Below are positions 50,894-60,232 of a DNA stretch of 64,000 bases, in pieces. Source of the stretch: Oscillospiraceae bacterium. GTDB lineage: Bacteria; Bacillota; Clostridia; Oscillospirales; Ruminococcaceae. Made by a program: the position numbers and the translations under genes. A model generated the notes under the pieces. The model was not told the origin of the DNA. It did no database searches and worked only from the letters and a program-made list of their open reading frames with translations. The DNA is taken from NCBI GenBank assembly GCA_017465665.1, contig JAFTVU010000002.1, positions 93,002-157,001 of the forward strand. Reading direction: 5' to 3'. How positions within the stretch are numbered: position 1 is the stretch's first letter; each line of letters begins with the position of its first letter.

Positions 50894-51991
50894 TTATCCG
50901 CGCCAGGGCGAGTTTGCTGTTCTCTCCTGGATAAGACCACGGATGTAAATGCCTGTATCGCTTATCTGAGCGTCAGAACTAAATACGCTGGAGCCCTCGT
51001 CTTTATCGTTGATAGCCCAGTTGCAGCTGGAAAGACCGTTAGCGTCTATCCATGCAAACCACTCGGCGGTGGACTGCTCGTTGGGTCTGCCGTTGCCGTC
51101 AGCGTTTACGCTGCCCCACTCGGTAACGAACAGCGGAATACCTGCGTTCATTGCCTTTGTGCCGTTGTCACGCAGCCACTGGGTATGAGTGCCTGCATAG
51201 AAGTGCAGTGCATAAGCAATGTTGTCGCCTACGACGGGATCGTTTGCAGCGGCAACCACATCCTGTGACCAGTTAGGTGTGCCAACGATAATAAGGTTAT
51301 CGGAATACTTGCGTATCTCGGGGATAACGATCTCAGCATATTCCTTTATCTGGGCCCAGCCCACATTCATAGGCTCGTTATAGATCTCGAATACAAGATT
51401 ATCATACTGACCGTACTTCTGTGCCAGTTCAGTGAAGAATGCGATGGATTCCTCAGGATTGTTGTGAGCACCGTGGGCATGCCAGTCTACCAGCACATAA
51501 ACACCGCGCTCGATAGCCTGCTCGATAACATCATATATCAGCGGAACACAGGAGGGATCATAAGGCACGCCGTTATCCTGTATACCATAGGAGCAGCGCA
51601 CTACCTCGCACTGGAAGTCGTCTACCATAAGATCAACGTATTCCTTTGTGTAGTACTTCTGAGACCAGTTGCTCCAGAAGAAGCTCATACCTGTAACACG
51701 CATGTGCTGATTTGTTTTGCTGCCGATTATCTGATTGCCGTTTGCTATCATTTCGCCATAGTAGCCGACAGGTGTGGCAGGCGCTGCGGGCTCGGGAGCC
51801 TGTTCGGTGGTCTCCTGCTTTGCAGGCTCGTCTGCGGCAGGTTCATCTGTTACCATCGCTTCGGATGTGGATGGAGTAGTTGGCGCAGAGGTGTTTTCAT
51901 CTGCCGACCAGGGCTTCCATACCAGAAGTGTTACGACCGCTGCAACGACAACCACAGCAGCAACAGCTATTGCAATTAACTTTTTGTTCAT
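50894..51991 (-). CDS. GH5 endoglucanase, membrane-tethered or secreted
   Basis: 365 residues. An N-terminal hydrophobic helix (about 5-24) with no clear cleavage site is followed by a threonine/proline/glutamate linker (about 32-75) and a GH5 domain. Key residues are the acid/base E206 in EIYNEP and the nucleophile E291 in FVTEWGS, with VDWHAHGA between. The pattern fits subfamily 2, mostly beta-1,4-endoglucanases. The ATG at 51991 has no clear ribosome site. A strong AAGGAG with an ATG at 52034 opens a different frame that overlaps this start, so translation may be coupled. First gene of a pair with the AraC regulator. Confidence 0.88.
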   Translation of the reverse strand: MNKKLIAIAVAAVVVVAAVVTLLVWKPWSADENTSAPTTPSTSEAMVTDEPAADEPAKQETTEQAPEPAAPATPVGYYGEMIANGNQIIGSKTNQHMRVTGMSFFWSNWSQKYYTKEYVDLMVDDFQCEVVRCSYGIQDNGVPYDPSCVPLIYDVIEQAIERGVYVLVDWHAHGAHNNPEESIAFFTELAQKYGQYDNLVFEIYNEPMNVGWAQIKEYAEIVIPEIRKYSDNLIIVGTPNWSQDVVAAANDPVVGDNIAYALHFYAGTHTQWLRDNGTKAMNAGIPLFVTEWGSVNADGNGRPNEQSTAEWFAWIDANGLSSCNWAINDKDEGSSVFSSDAQISDTGIYIRGLIQERTANSPWRG

Positions 51992-52062
51992 AATCGTTCT
52001 CAAGCGATGGATAAGATTGCCTTACGGCATACATCGCTTCTCCTTGTATTAGAATGTATCAT

Positions 52063-52104
52063 ATATCTCACTTTTATTATATCAGATTTTTGACTGTTGT
52101 ACAA
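52063..52104 (-). promoter_or_regulatory. GH5 (51 kb) promoter and AAAAGTG site
   Basis: On the minus strand TTGTAC (52099-52104), 17 bases, TATAAT (52076-52081). ATAAAAGTGAGATAT (52063-52077) overlaps the -10 end and the transcription start; similar words occur at four other places in the hydrolase region. Confidence 0.75.
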
Positions 52105-52301
52105 TATCTGTGACTAAAAGTATTATTTTTATGTTGTTTTCAGGTGTGAGTGGTGACATAGGCGTGTTATTAATTTCATGCGGCAGGGATGATGAATAAA
52201 GACAGCGTCCGCATAATATATCACAAAAAGACCGTCCGGTTTTTAGCTGGACGGTCTTCTGTATGGGAGATCTATTTTCTGCCTTAAGTGTAAAAGTCAG
52301 A

Positions 52302-54398
52302 TCATCCGAATGTAAGTCCGCTGATGGTAAGATTGTAGGTAACAGAGGTATATGGTACTTCCATACCGTCTACGATCAGCGCCATGCGATAGCCTATCCA
52401 GCTTATCGTAGTTTCGGCGGCAACCAGACCGCATTCTTCTGTTCCGTAAATAACAGTACCTATCTCTGCGCCTTTCCATCCGTTTTCAAGCCCGTTTTTG
52501 GTGTTGCTGGTGGGGTCGAGCTCTACATCCACAGGAATCTCAACTATTCCGTTTTCTGTTTCAAGTCCGAGGGACTTCACATATACCTTGTAGGTAGCGG
52601 AAGTATCTGTATTGATGAAGCCGAGGTTCAGCATTTCGCTCTCTTTTGCGAAAGAAGATGACTTCACAGAGTAATCTCCATCCTTTGTCATTTCGAGAAC
52701 AGCAGAGGGGCTGGGGCCGGGGTTTTCTGCCTGTGCGGAGATAACAAGAGTTACATATTCTGTCTCGGTCACCGAAATGTCCTCTTCGGGTCTGAGTTGC
52801 TCATCGCCCTTTGTAAACTGCCATGCTTTGAGTTCGATATCCGCATCTGAGAACACAAGATAGATATTGTGATTTCTGCCGTCAAACTGTTTGAATTCTG
52901 TTGATCGCACCTTTGCATAGTCGGCATTGTCGAACTCTATAAATGCAACAGCTTCGTTTGAGATATCGTCAAGGCGGATCTCTATCCTGCCCTTGCCCTT
53001 GACTTCTGCGGTGAAAGCAGATGCACCATAGCCGAAGTCCGCACCTCTTACATATATCCATGCACCGTCAGAATCGCTCTTTGCGGCAGGATTTGCTCCT
53101 GCTGTATATCCGATATCCGCAGAAGTGAACATCGCCGCACCGCTGTTTTCAGCGTAGGGATCAAGCAGCTTTATCTGCGATACACCCTGCCTTGAAGCGG
53201 CGGTTATCGGAATCTCGCCTGTTGCCGCATCCATAGGCAGATAGTCCACCATCATGCTGCGGAAGCCTGCTGTGCCTCCCATGAGCTCCTCTAAAAGGAG
53301 AGTGTGGTGGAGTATGTAATTCGTGCCCCGGTACTCGCAGAAATGTGTGTGGTTGTTGCCCCAGCGCAGACCTGATTCTCCCTTTTCGTTCTGTCCTGAA
53401 TTGTAGAAGTATGCACCTCTGTATTCCCAGCTTTCTGCGTCAAGGGGAGTTCTGGTGGTGAGGTATGCCATACTGCAGGTAGGAGGAGCGGAGATACCAT
53501 CGTAATCCCAGCCTGCGCCGCGTGCCTGCCAGTCGGTGCTGTAGGTGTAGTAGTATGTACCGTCGATGTAGTTGAGTTCGCTTGCTTCAAAGAAGTGGGG
53601 CGCGTCGATGGATACAAATTCACTGTCAAAGGAGAGCATATCCTCCCCCAGCTTCACTATCTTAGGGATATATGTATGCACTGCTGCGCCCGAGGCAGGT
53701 GTACCGCCGCCGAAAGAGAGCCAGCCTGTACCGTTTTCATCGATACAAACACCTGGGTCAAAGGGTGCGGGGCAGTTTTCAAGGCCAGGCATATTCTGAT
53801 ATACCAGCGGACCTCCTAAAGGGTCTGTCCAGCCTGTTACAGGGTCAGTTGAGGTGATAACTCCCACGCCTGAACCGTTGTTGGAGAAGTACAGATAGAA
53901 GTGTGTAAGCCCATCATCCTCTATACGTGAAACGATGGAGGGTGCCCATGAGTTGTATATCCAAGGTGCGATCTCGCCTGTTTCTATCCTGCCGTGATAT
54001 ATCCAGTTCACCATATCATCGGTTGAGAATACCACCAGTGATTTTATCTGGTCATAGTCGTTGACGGTGTCCTGTTCCGCCTGCTGGGTGTCATTGGTGC
54101 CGTATACATAAAGTCTGCCATCGTATTCCACGGCAGTGGGATCGGCGCAGAAAATGCTGCCCGAAATGGGATTTGCATTGCGCTCTGTCTTGTATACGTT
54201 ACCGCTTGTTTCGTCAATAACTATACCGCTGTTAAGGCTGTCAAGGATCTCTTCCTCGGTGACAGTATCAGCGATATCGGTAACGGTAGTGCCATCCGTT
54301 GCAGAGGCCTGGGTGCTTTCGCTGTTTTCATTTCCTGCACAGCCCGATACGATCAGCAAAGCGGATGCACAGAATAAAGCCAGTATCTTCTTTTTCAT
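52302..54398 (-). CDS. GH43 lipoprotein with CBM6-like module
   Basis: About 698 residues. Lipobox VSGC (Cys20), a serine/threonine linker, then a five-bladed GH43 domain (about 65-400) with the base Asp in FCADPTAVEYDGRLYVYGT, the Asp in CPAPFDPGVCID and the acid Glu in FFEASELNYIDGTYYYTYS. A CBM6-like beta sandwich (about 425-545) has WIYVRGADFG and IEIRLDD. The C-terminal 150 residues are unassigned, beta-rich. Such enzymes release arabinose or xylose from arabinoxylan at the cell surface. AAAGGAG precedes ATG at 54398. Monocistronic by context. Confidence 0.9.
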   Translation of the reverse strand: MKKKILALFCASALLIVSGCAGNENSESTQASATDGTTVTDIADTVTEEEILDSLNSGIVIDETSGNVYKTERNANPISGSIFCADPTAVEYDGRLYVYGTNDTQQAEQDTVNDYDQIKSLVVFSTDDMVNWIYHGRIETGEIAPWIYNSWAPSIVSRIEDDGLTHFYLYFSNNGSGVGVITSTDPVTGWTDPLGGPLVYQNMPGLENCPAPFDPGVCIDENGTGWLSFGGGTPASGAAVHTYIPKIVKLGEDMLSFDSEFVSIDAPHFFEASELNYIDGTYYYTYSTDWQARGAGWDYDGISAPPTCSMAYLTTRTPLDAESWEYRGAYFYNSGQNEKGESGLRWGNNHTHFCEYRGTNYILHHTLLLEELMGGTAGFRSMMVDYLPMDAATGEIPITAASRQGVSQIKLLDPYAENSGAAMFTSADIGYTAGANPAAKSDSDGAWIYVRGADFGYGASAFTAEVKGKGRIEIRLDDISNEAVAFIEFDNADYAKVRSTEFKQFDGRNHNIYLVFSDADIELKAWQFTKGDEQLRPEEDISVTETEYVTLVISAQAENPGPSPSAVLEMTKDGDYSVKSSSFAKESEMLNLGFINTDTSATYKVYVKSLGLETENGIVEIPVDVELDPTSNTKNGLENGWKGAEIGTVIYGTEECGLVAAETTISWIGYRMALIVDGMEVPYTSVTYNLTISGLTFG

Positions 54399-54514
54399 AG
54401 CTGCTCCTTTCATTCAGGTCACAATGTTCACGGTGAATGAATACCATTGTGGCGTCATGTTCGTTGATATCATTATACAAATGAATAATGCGAAAATCAA
54501 TGGGATATATTCTG

Positions 54515-54548
54515 ATAATCCACTTTTTAATCATAATCTGCACTTTTT
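54515..54548 (+). promoter_or_regulatory. Tandem operator-like repeats upstream of the three-part regulator
   Basis: ATAATCCACTTTTT (54515-54528) and ATAATCTGCACTTTTT (54533-54548) are direct repeats 18 bases apart, ending four bases before the -35 box. This is where AraC-type activators often bind. Confidence 0.6.
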
Positions 54549-54551
54549 CTG

Positions 54552-54580
54552 TTGACTTTTGTACTTTTCCGGGCTATACT
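54552..54580 (+). promoter_or_regulatory. Promoter of the three-part regulator
   Basis: TTGACT (54552-54557), 17 bases, TATACT (54575-54580), 21 bases before ATG. Confidence 0.8.
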
Positions 54581-54600
54581 GTACTAAAAGAGGTGATAAC

Positions 54601-56697
54601 ATGCCACGAAAGAGAATAGCGGTGATAACCGCAAGAGCAGACGATGCAGAGCAAAAGGAGATAATCTGCGGTATTGCAGAGGCTGCGTTCAATGCAGGAA
54701 CTGATGTTGTAGTGTATTCTAATATCTACAACCATTGGGCAGAGGACGAGCAGCTTAATCACGAGAACATGATCTACACCTTGTTTGAGCCTTGTTATTT
54801 CGACGGCGCTATAATCACAGCCGAGGCTTTCAGGGATATCTCGGTACTGGATGAAGCGGTTCATAAACTGAGGAAAGCAGCACTTCCCACTGTAGTCATA
54901 GGTGGTGAGCTGGATGGCTTCACAAGCGTGTATTCTGATGATGAAGCCGATATGGAAGCGATAGCTGAGCATCTTATCACCGTTCATGGTTATACGGATA
55001 TTGATATACTTACAGGCGCAGAGGAAGATGAAACTGCTTGCAGGAGAGCGGATGGTTGCATAAAGGCATTTAAAAAGTATGATGTAACATTCAGTGATAA
55101 CAAGCTCCATTATGGTAACTTCTGGAACGATTCAGGTGAGGCTTTGGCACAGTGCTATATCAGCGGAGAGCTTCACCTGCCTCAGGCAGTGATATGCACG
55201 AATGATTTCATGGCATACGGTCTGTGTGATGCGCTTACAGCGGCAGGTATCTCTGTTCCCGAAAAGGTCGCCGTTATGGGGTACGATCATACAGGCGGCA
55301 GGATATATCACTATCCGCTACTGACATCATACCGCAGAAACAGGCGGCAAATGGGTGCTGATGCAGTGAATATACTGCTGGGAACTGAGTATCATGCAAA
55401 TACTTCGGACAGATTTGTGTATGGAGACAGCTGTCCCTGCGGAACACATCAGGAGCAGCTTATAAATGAGCTGCTTTTAGAGAGGATAGGACAGTATCAT
55501 GTTATAATGAGCAATGTGGCGCAGTTTTCCAGCAGACTGACAATGTGTCGCACACTTGCCGAATACACTTCCGTTCTGGCGGAATTCCGTTATCTTCTTC
55601 ATGGTGCGGACAAGCTGCTTCTGTGCCTTGACACAGCATGGAACACAACGGATTATGAGGGCGAGGAATTTCTGTACTGCGATATAGGTGAGGAAGTGTC
55701 GCCTGTCAGGTATCACGGAATTCCGCCGGTGCTGGATAAGGACAGGGAATCGCCCGTGATATTCTATTTCAGCCCCATATGTTTTCATACAAGACTATTC
55801 GGATATACGGTGCTTTCTTATGGTTATCCCACAGGCTATGATTTCAGCTTCCGAGACTGGAGCAAGGCGGTGGCAGATACACTGGAATTTCTCCGCATGA
55901 AGAATGATATCCATTATCTGAAGCAGTGCCAGCGTGAATCATCCTTGTATGATTCGCTGACAGGCTTCTATAACCTGCGTGAGTTCAGACAGATAGCTGA
56001 TACTGTAGGTGGTCCTCATACGCTATGTGCGGTAAAGCTGGGTTTTCCTGCTGATGGAGAGTTTTTATACGGTGAGAATTATCGTAGTGATATCATTTCC
56101 GCAGCGGCAAGAGCAATTAAGCAGGCATGCATCGGTCATGAGATATGCTGCCGTGCTAATGACGATATCTTCCTCGTCCTTTGCAAGGGAGATGGCGAAG
56201 TATTCGCAGAGCGTATGCGTATAATGCTTCATAATGCGATGTGCGGCAGTTATGATGAGCGACAGGTAGTCATCAGCTATGCAATGGGTGAATGTTCTTT
56301 AGAGCAATTATGTTCAGAGGTTACCGATAAAAGCGAGCAGGATATGGCGGTGCTTTCCGAAAGAAAGACTATGCAGCACTACAGCAGCTTACTGGATATA
56401 CGCAGCAATGTCATGAAAGCACCTGAGAAAGCGCCTGCACTGGTGCAGGCGGCGAAACGTCTTTGCGTCAGCGAGGGATATTTTCGGGCTGTATATAAGC
56501 AGTGCTTTGGTATCAGCTACAATCAGGATTGCATAAACGCAAGAGTAATGAAAGCTTGCTATCTGCTCACTACTACCGCAATGAGCATTTATGCAGTGGC
56601 TGTCAGCTGTGGGTATGAGGATGAAAAATACTTTGCAAGGCAGTTCAGGCAGAGCACAGGTCACTCCCCGATGCAGTACAGGGGCAGAGGCGGATGA
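54601..56697 (+). CDS. Regulator: LacI-like sensor, degenerate GGDEF-like part, AraC output
   Basis: About 698 residues, no membrane segment. The N-terminal 280 residues are a periplasmic-binding-like fold of LacI/PurR type (IAVITARADDAEQKEIICGIAEAAF, PQAVICTNDFMAYGLCDAL, VAVMGYDHTGGRIYHYPLLTS). A middle region ends in SLYDSLTGFYNLREF (about 447-462), which resembles the start of GGDEF domains, but no GGDEF motif follows. The last 90 residues are an AraC helix-turn-helix with LCVSEGYFRAVYKQ and GYEDEKYFARQFRQSTGHSPMQYR. ATG 54601 fits AGAGGTGA. It lies between two GH43 genes, so a pentose or arabino-oligosaccharide signal is plausible. Confidence 0.85.
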   Translation: MPRKRIAVITARADDAEQKEIICGIAEAAFNAGTDVVVYSNIYNHWAEDEQLNHENMIYTLFEPCYFDGAIITAEAFRDISVLDEAVHKLRKAALPTVVIGGELDGFTSVYSDDEADMEAIAEHLITVHGYTDIDILTGAEEDETACRRADGCIKAFKKYDVTFSDNKLHYGNFWNDSGEALAQCYISGELHLPQAVICTNDFMAYGLCDALTAAGISVPEKVAVMGYDHTGGRIYHYPLLTSYRRNRRQMGADAVNILLGTEYHANTSDRFVYGDSCPCGTHQEQLINELLLERIGQYHVIMSNVAQFSSRLTMCRTLAEYTSVLAEFRYLLHGADKLLLCLDTAWNTTDYEGEEFLYCDIGEEVSPVRYHGIPPVLDKDRESPVIFYFSPICFHTRLFGYTVLSYGYPTGYDFSFRDWSKAVADTLEFLRMKNDIHYLKQCQRESSLYDSLTGFYNLREFRQIADTVGGPHTLCAVKLGFPADGEFLYGENYRSDIISAAARAIKQACIGHEICCRANDDIFLVLCKGDGEVFAERMRIMLHNAMCGSYDERQVVISYAMGECSLEQLCSEVTDKSEQDMAVLSERKTMQHYSSLLDIRSNVMKAPEKAPALVQAAKRLCVSEGYFRAVYKQCFGISYNQDCINARVMKACYLLTTTAMSIYAVAVSCGYEDEKYFARQFRQSTGHSPMQYRGRGG

Positions 56698-56708
56698 CAA
56701 ATAAAACC

Positions 56709-56739
56709 AACAGGAGCAGATAAAATGCTCCTGTTTTTT
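56709..56739 (+). terminator. Terminator of the three-part regulator
   Basis: A 10-bp perfect stem (56709-56718 with 56726-56735) followed by TTTT. Confidence 0.85.
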
Positions 56740-56792
56740 GCTTGCAAAAGTTCATATTTTGAACAACGGGTGGATTTTCCGAATATCAGATG

Positions 56793-56821
56793 TTGACTTC
56801 TTAATAAGAAGCAAATATAAT
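56793..56821 (+). promoter_or_regulatory. Promoter of the second GH43 gene
   Basis: TTGACT (56793-56798), 17 bases, TATAAT (56816-56821), 35 bases before ATG. An inverted repeat GTTCA-N5-TGAAC lies about 30 bases upstream. Confidence 0.78.
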
Positions 56822-56855
56822 GAAGTCAGAATATAAAAACAAGGAGTTAATGATC

Positions 56856-58175
56856 ATGGCTAATCCGTTTCTTCCCCTCTGGGAGTATATTCCCGATGGT
56901 GAGCCGAGAGTATTCGGCGACAGAGTATATATCTATGGCTCGCATGACAGAGCAGGCTCTGACAGCTTCTGTGATTACAAGCTGAAAGTGTGGTCTGCGC
57001 CAGTGGATGATCTGACGAACTGGAGCTGTCACGGTGATATCTTCCATACACGTCCTGACAGAGATCATCCGTCTGATACCGACTGGACGGATAATCCCCT
57101 TTATGCTCCCGATGCGGTGGAGAAAGACGGAAAATACTATCTCTACTGCTATATATTATGGAAAAAGGGATGTGTGGCGGTCAGCGACAGACCCGAGGGT
57201 CCGTTCAGACTTCTGTCACAGTATAAGTATGATCTTCCTGATGATCTGGTCGAGGGCGGCGCATTCGTAGATCCAGGCGTGCTGGTGGATGATGACGGAA
57301 GAGTGTATATCTACTGCGGCTTTGAGCGCTCATATATGGCGGAGCTGAAAAGCAATATGTATGAGGTCATTCCCGAAAGCTATATCCGTGATATCATACC
57401 TGCTGACAAAGAGGACGAAAAGGGCTTTTTTGAGGCGTGCTCCATGCGCAAGGTAGGAGATACATATTATCTCATCTATTCTCCGAATAAGGGTAACCGC
57501 CTGGATTATATGACAGCCGATTCTCCAACAGGACCATTCACTTACAGGGGCACGATAGTAGATAACGGTATAGATTATCCTGCAGGAAACGATCACGGTT
57601 CGATATGCTGTATCAATGGCCAGTGGTATATCTTCTATCACAGAATGACCAATGCTACCATCACATCAAGACGTGCTTGCGTTGAGCGTATAGAGATACT
57701 TCCCGATGGCACGATCCCGCAGGTGGAGATGACCTCGCTCGGCTTTGAGAGTGCGCTCAATCCTTACAGGATCACTGATGCGGATATCGCGTGTGTGCTC
57801 AAGGGCGGATGCTTTGTGACGGAGCTTGACCATTTTACAAGGCTTATCACAAATATAAAGCCTAATGCTGTTATCGGCTATAAGTACTATGATTTCGGTG
57901 AGGACTTCAGCTCAAAGACTATGGAGTTTGCAGCAAAGGTCTGCGGTACGGGTTGCAGCTCAACGATAAGGATACTTATCGATGGTGAGGATGGCACGGA
58001 AATAGGAAGATGCGTCATCGGGGCGGCAAGCGGCGAGTATTCCGCAGTAGTACAAAATGTCACAGGCAGACACTCGGTGTTCTTTGTGGTAGAACACAAT
58101 TATGAGGGATGGTTTGTTGACTGGTACAAGGACAGATGTCTTTTCGAGCTCGAGAGCTTTGTGTTTATGAAATAA
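56856..58175 (+). CDS. Cytoplasmic GH43 glycosidase
   Basis: About 439 residues with no signal peptide, so it acts inside the cell on imported oligosaccharides. The catalytic fold has MANPFLPLWEYIPDGEPRVFGDRVYIYGSHD near the start, the base/pKa aspartates in LYAPDAVEKDGKYYLYCY and FVDPGVLVDDDGRVYIYCG, and the acid Glu in GFFEACSMRKVGDTYYLIYS. The C-terminal 120 residues form a beta-sandwich. Products are likely arabinose or xylose. Of several ATG codons, 56856 fits AAGGAG best (nine bases). It is downstream of the three-part regulator with its own promoter. Confidence 0.9.
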   Translation: MANPFLPLWEYIPDGEPRVFGDRVYIYGSHDRAGSDSFCDYKLKVWSAPVDDLTNWSCHGDIFHTRPDRDHPSDTDWTDNPLYAPDAVEKDGKYYLYCYILWKKGCVAVSDRPEGPFRLLSQYKYDLPDDLVEGGAFVDPGVLVDDDGRVYIYCGFERSYMAELKSNMYEVIPESYIRDIIPADKEDEKGFFEACSMRKVGDTYYLIYSPNKGNRLDYMTADSPTGPFTYRGTIVDNGIDYPAGNDHGSICCINGQWYIFYHRMTNATITSRRACVERIEILPDGTIPQVEMTSLGFESALNPYRITDADIACVLKGGCFVTELDHFTRLITNIKPNAVIGYKYYDFGEDFSSKTMEFAAKVCGTGCSSTIRILIDGEDGTEIGRCVIGAASGEYSAVVQNVTGRHSVFFVVEHNYEGWFVDWYKDRCLFELESFVFMK

Positions 58176-58400
58176 AGATTCTATATGACTATTGCACTAA
58201 TTATTCATCGGTTATGCTCTTAAATCCACACTACAGGAGGATATTTTCAGGGCATCATCTTACCACATATTCATCCACCGACACTTGTGGACTATGTTAT
58301 GATGATATCACTGCTTACAGCAGGCGTAGCCTCATCACAGGCTGTGATATCAGCAATGAGGATAATATAGCTCTGAATATCTTTATAAATCAGAAGTATT
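58176..58400. other. Intergenic stretch with no supported gene
   Basis: A short frame ends at 58402 but has no recognised family and no fitting start. The stretch near 58183-58209 (with CTATTGCACTAATTATTCATCGG) is similar to 59984-60010 upstream of the binding-protein gene, so it may be a remnant of a duplicated control region. Confidence 0.4.
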
Positions 58401-58437
58401 AAAAGCCACTTTTGACACAATATCAAAAGTGGCTTTT
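58401..58437. repeat. AAAGCCACTT palindrome, copy C
   Basis: Arms AAAAGCCACTTTTGA and TCAAAAGTGGCTTTTA. It lies between convergent genes (GH43 stop 58175 and binding-protein stop 58494) and could end either transcript. Confidence 0.88.
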
Positions 58438-58493
58438 AATAGTATTATATGACCATCGGATATATTACAGGAGATACCTGTTTTCCTTAATTA

Positions 58494-59912
58494 TTATTCA
58501 GCAAGCTTGGCATTAGCGCCATCAAGCTCACCCTGTACTGCGGAGCGGATGGTTTCTCTTGTCTGAGTCCAGGAAACGCCATTGTTGTAGCCTTCCTTCA
58601 TGGGGTTGTTGATGTAGCCTGCTACCATATCGTTAACTGCGTTGTACAGCTCGATGACGGGGGCTTCAGCGGTCATATCACGAACTCGCTGATACATATC
58701 CCACTGCTCCTGAGTCCAGCCGTGCTCCTCAAATGCCTGGCGCATACCGATCTCCTTAGCGATCTCGCTGTCACGGCTTGCCATACAGCAGTTGAGATAT
58801 GCGCCTACGCCCTCGGGGTTCTTTGCGCCTGTGCACAGGGAGAAGCCTTCAACGATGGAGGGAAGATAGTATTTATCTGCATCGGGGCACTTGGGCATGG
58901 GCACGAACATTACATCCTCCATGTCGCCGAACTCCTGAATGATGTTGTTGTAGGGATACAGTGCATAAGTACCAACGGGATAGAACAGTGTCTTGCCGTT
59001 GCCGATGTTTGCGGGAACTATCTGCCAGGAATTTTCAGCCTTGGGGAAAGGAAGATCGTTCTTGTTCATGTTGTACATGAATTCCTGCGCCTTTTCCAGC
59101 ATACCGCTGTCGAGGTTGTGTACGATCTGACCGTCGTTCATGCCGATGTAGGGAACGCCTGTTGTCAGTGAGAATGCGCCCTCGAACCACCAGCCGTCAA
59201 CCGCGAACTGGCTCTTTTCTCTGTCGCAGAACTGCATCATCATATCCCAGAAAGTCTCCCATGTCCAGTTGCCATCATTCAGCAGCTCTACAGGGTCAGG
59301 CAGACCGTTTTCTGCAATGGTGTTCTTGTTGTAGAACATTACGCACTGGGACTCGGTGTTGTATGCACCTACATAGTGCTTGCCACCGAATGCAAACTGC
59401 TCGTTTACTGCGCTCATGGGTGCCCACAGCTCGGAATCGAAGTCTACATAATCATCCAGAGGCTGGAACATACCGTTGATAGCGCCCTTGGGGAATACAT
59501 CCATATCCGCTGCGCTGAACATATCAGGGGAGTCGTCCGCCTGAACCAGAGTTGCGAGCTTGGTGTAGCGCTCATCCCATGTGGTGTATACGAGTTCGAT
59601 GCTGCCGCCGTACTGTGTCTGGAACATCTCAAGAGATACGGGAACAGGGTTGCCCTCAGCAGGGTTGATATCCCAGGAGGAAAGGAACTTCACTGTTCCG
59701 TTATCCAGCTTTTCAGCACCGATATCGATCTCGGCAACCTTGGAAGCATCCTCTTCGTTCATAGTTGCCTTTGTGGTTTTTGCGGAGGTCGTAGGAGCGC
59801 CTGAGGTGGTGTTTGGTGCGCTGTTGATGGGTGCGCTCTCATCGCAGGCTGTGGAAGTCATTACACAAGCTATTGCAAGAGCTGCTGCGGTGATCTTCTT
59901 TAATGTTTTCAT
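58494..59912 (-). CDS. Orphan sugar-binding ABC lipoprotein
   Basis: 472 residues. Lipobox STAC (Cys23), then a serine/threonine/alanine linker (to about 55) and a family-1 binding fold with VTTWDER-like VYTTWDERYTKLATLVQADDSPDMFSAADMDVFP, VMFYNKNTIAENGLPDPVELL and FYPVGTYALYPYNNIIQEFG. Aromatic residues are plentiful, as in oligosaccharide binders. No permease or ATPase gene is adjacent. Codons are biased as in a highly expressed gene. It may feed the importer at 40 kb or one outside the window. Confidence 0.92.
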   Translation of the reverse strand: MKTLKKITAAALAIACVMTSTACDESAPINSAPNTTSGAPTTSAKTTKATMNEEDASKVAEIDIGAEKLDNGTVKFLSSWDINPAEGNPVPVSLEMFQTQYGGSIELVYTTWDERYTKLATLVQADDSPDMFSAADMDVFPKGAINGMFQPLDDYVDFDSELWAPMSAVNEQFAFGGKHYVGAYNTESQCVMFYNKNTIAENGLPDPVELLNDGNWTWETFWDMMMQFCDREKSQFAVDGWWFEGAFSLTTGVPYIGMNDGQIVHNLDSGMLEKAQEFMYNMNKNDLPFPKAENSWQIVPANIGNGKTLFYPVGTYALYPYNNIIQEFGDMEDVMFVPMPKCPDADKYYLPSIVEGFSLCTGAKNPEGVGAYLNCCMASRDSEIAKEIGMRQAFEEHGWTQEQWDMYQRVRDMTAEAPVIELYNAVNDMVAGYINNPMKEGYNNGVSWTQTRETIRSAVQGELDGANAKLAE

Positions 59913-60232
59913 ATCTTAAGCCGTCCTTTCATTCGGATTCGTTTTGTGTAATTAAATGATACATCAAACAGCAAACATATAATATCACTATATTGCACTT
60001 ATTGTCATGGTTTTTGTCAATTAAGTTTTTAGGTAACAGATATCCTGTCATAATATATAAATAAGGTGTGCTTGTATTTAAACGTTTACATGAAAAATCA
60101 CCATAACTATAGAAAAAACAGTAACAAAAAGCGTAATTATATGATATTTCCGAGCACAAATATCTGATATCATAAAATTACCGAAAGGGATACAGAATAT
60201 CCCCAATATAAACGTGAAAGGACATAATCGAT
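59913..60232. promoter_or_regulatory. Divergent control region of binding protein and wall protein
   Basis: AT-rich, no gene. For the plus-strand gene TTTACA (60085-60090), 17 bases and TATAGA (60108-60113) form a plausible promoter. On the minus strand AATAAGTGCAATATA (near 59990-60003) resembles the AAAAGTG motif, and TTGACA (near 60016-60021) lies upstream of it. Confidence 0.55.

Noticed and set aside
51860-52034. Cysteine-rich 45-residue product of the upstream frame as a real peptide
   Set aside because: The cysteines come from reading the alanine/valine-rich signal anchor of the GH5 protein in another phase.
58136-58402. Frame of 88 codons after the second GH43 gene
   Set aside because: It starts inside the GH43 gene in another phase, has no ribosome site of its own, and shows no recognisable domain.
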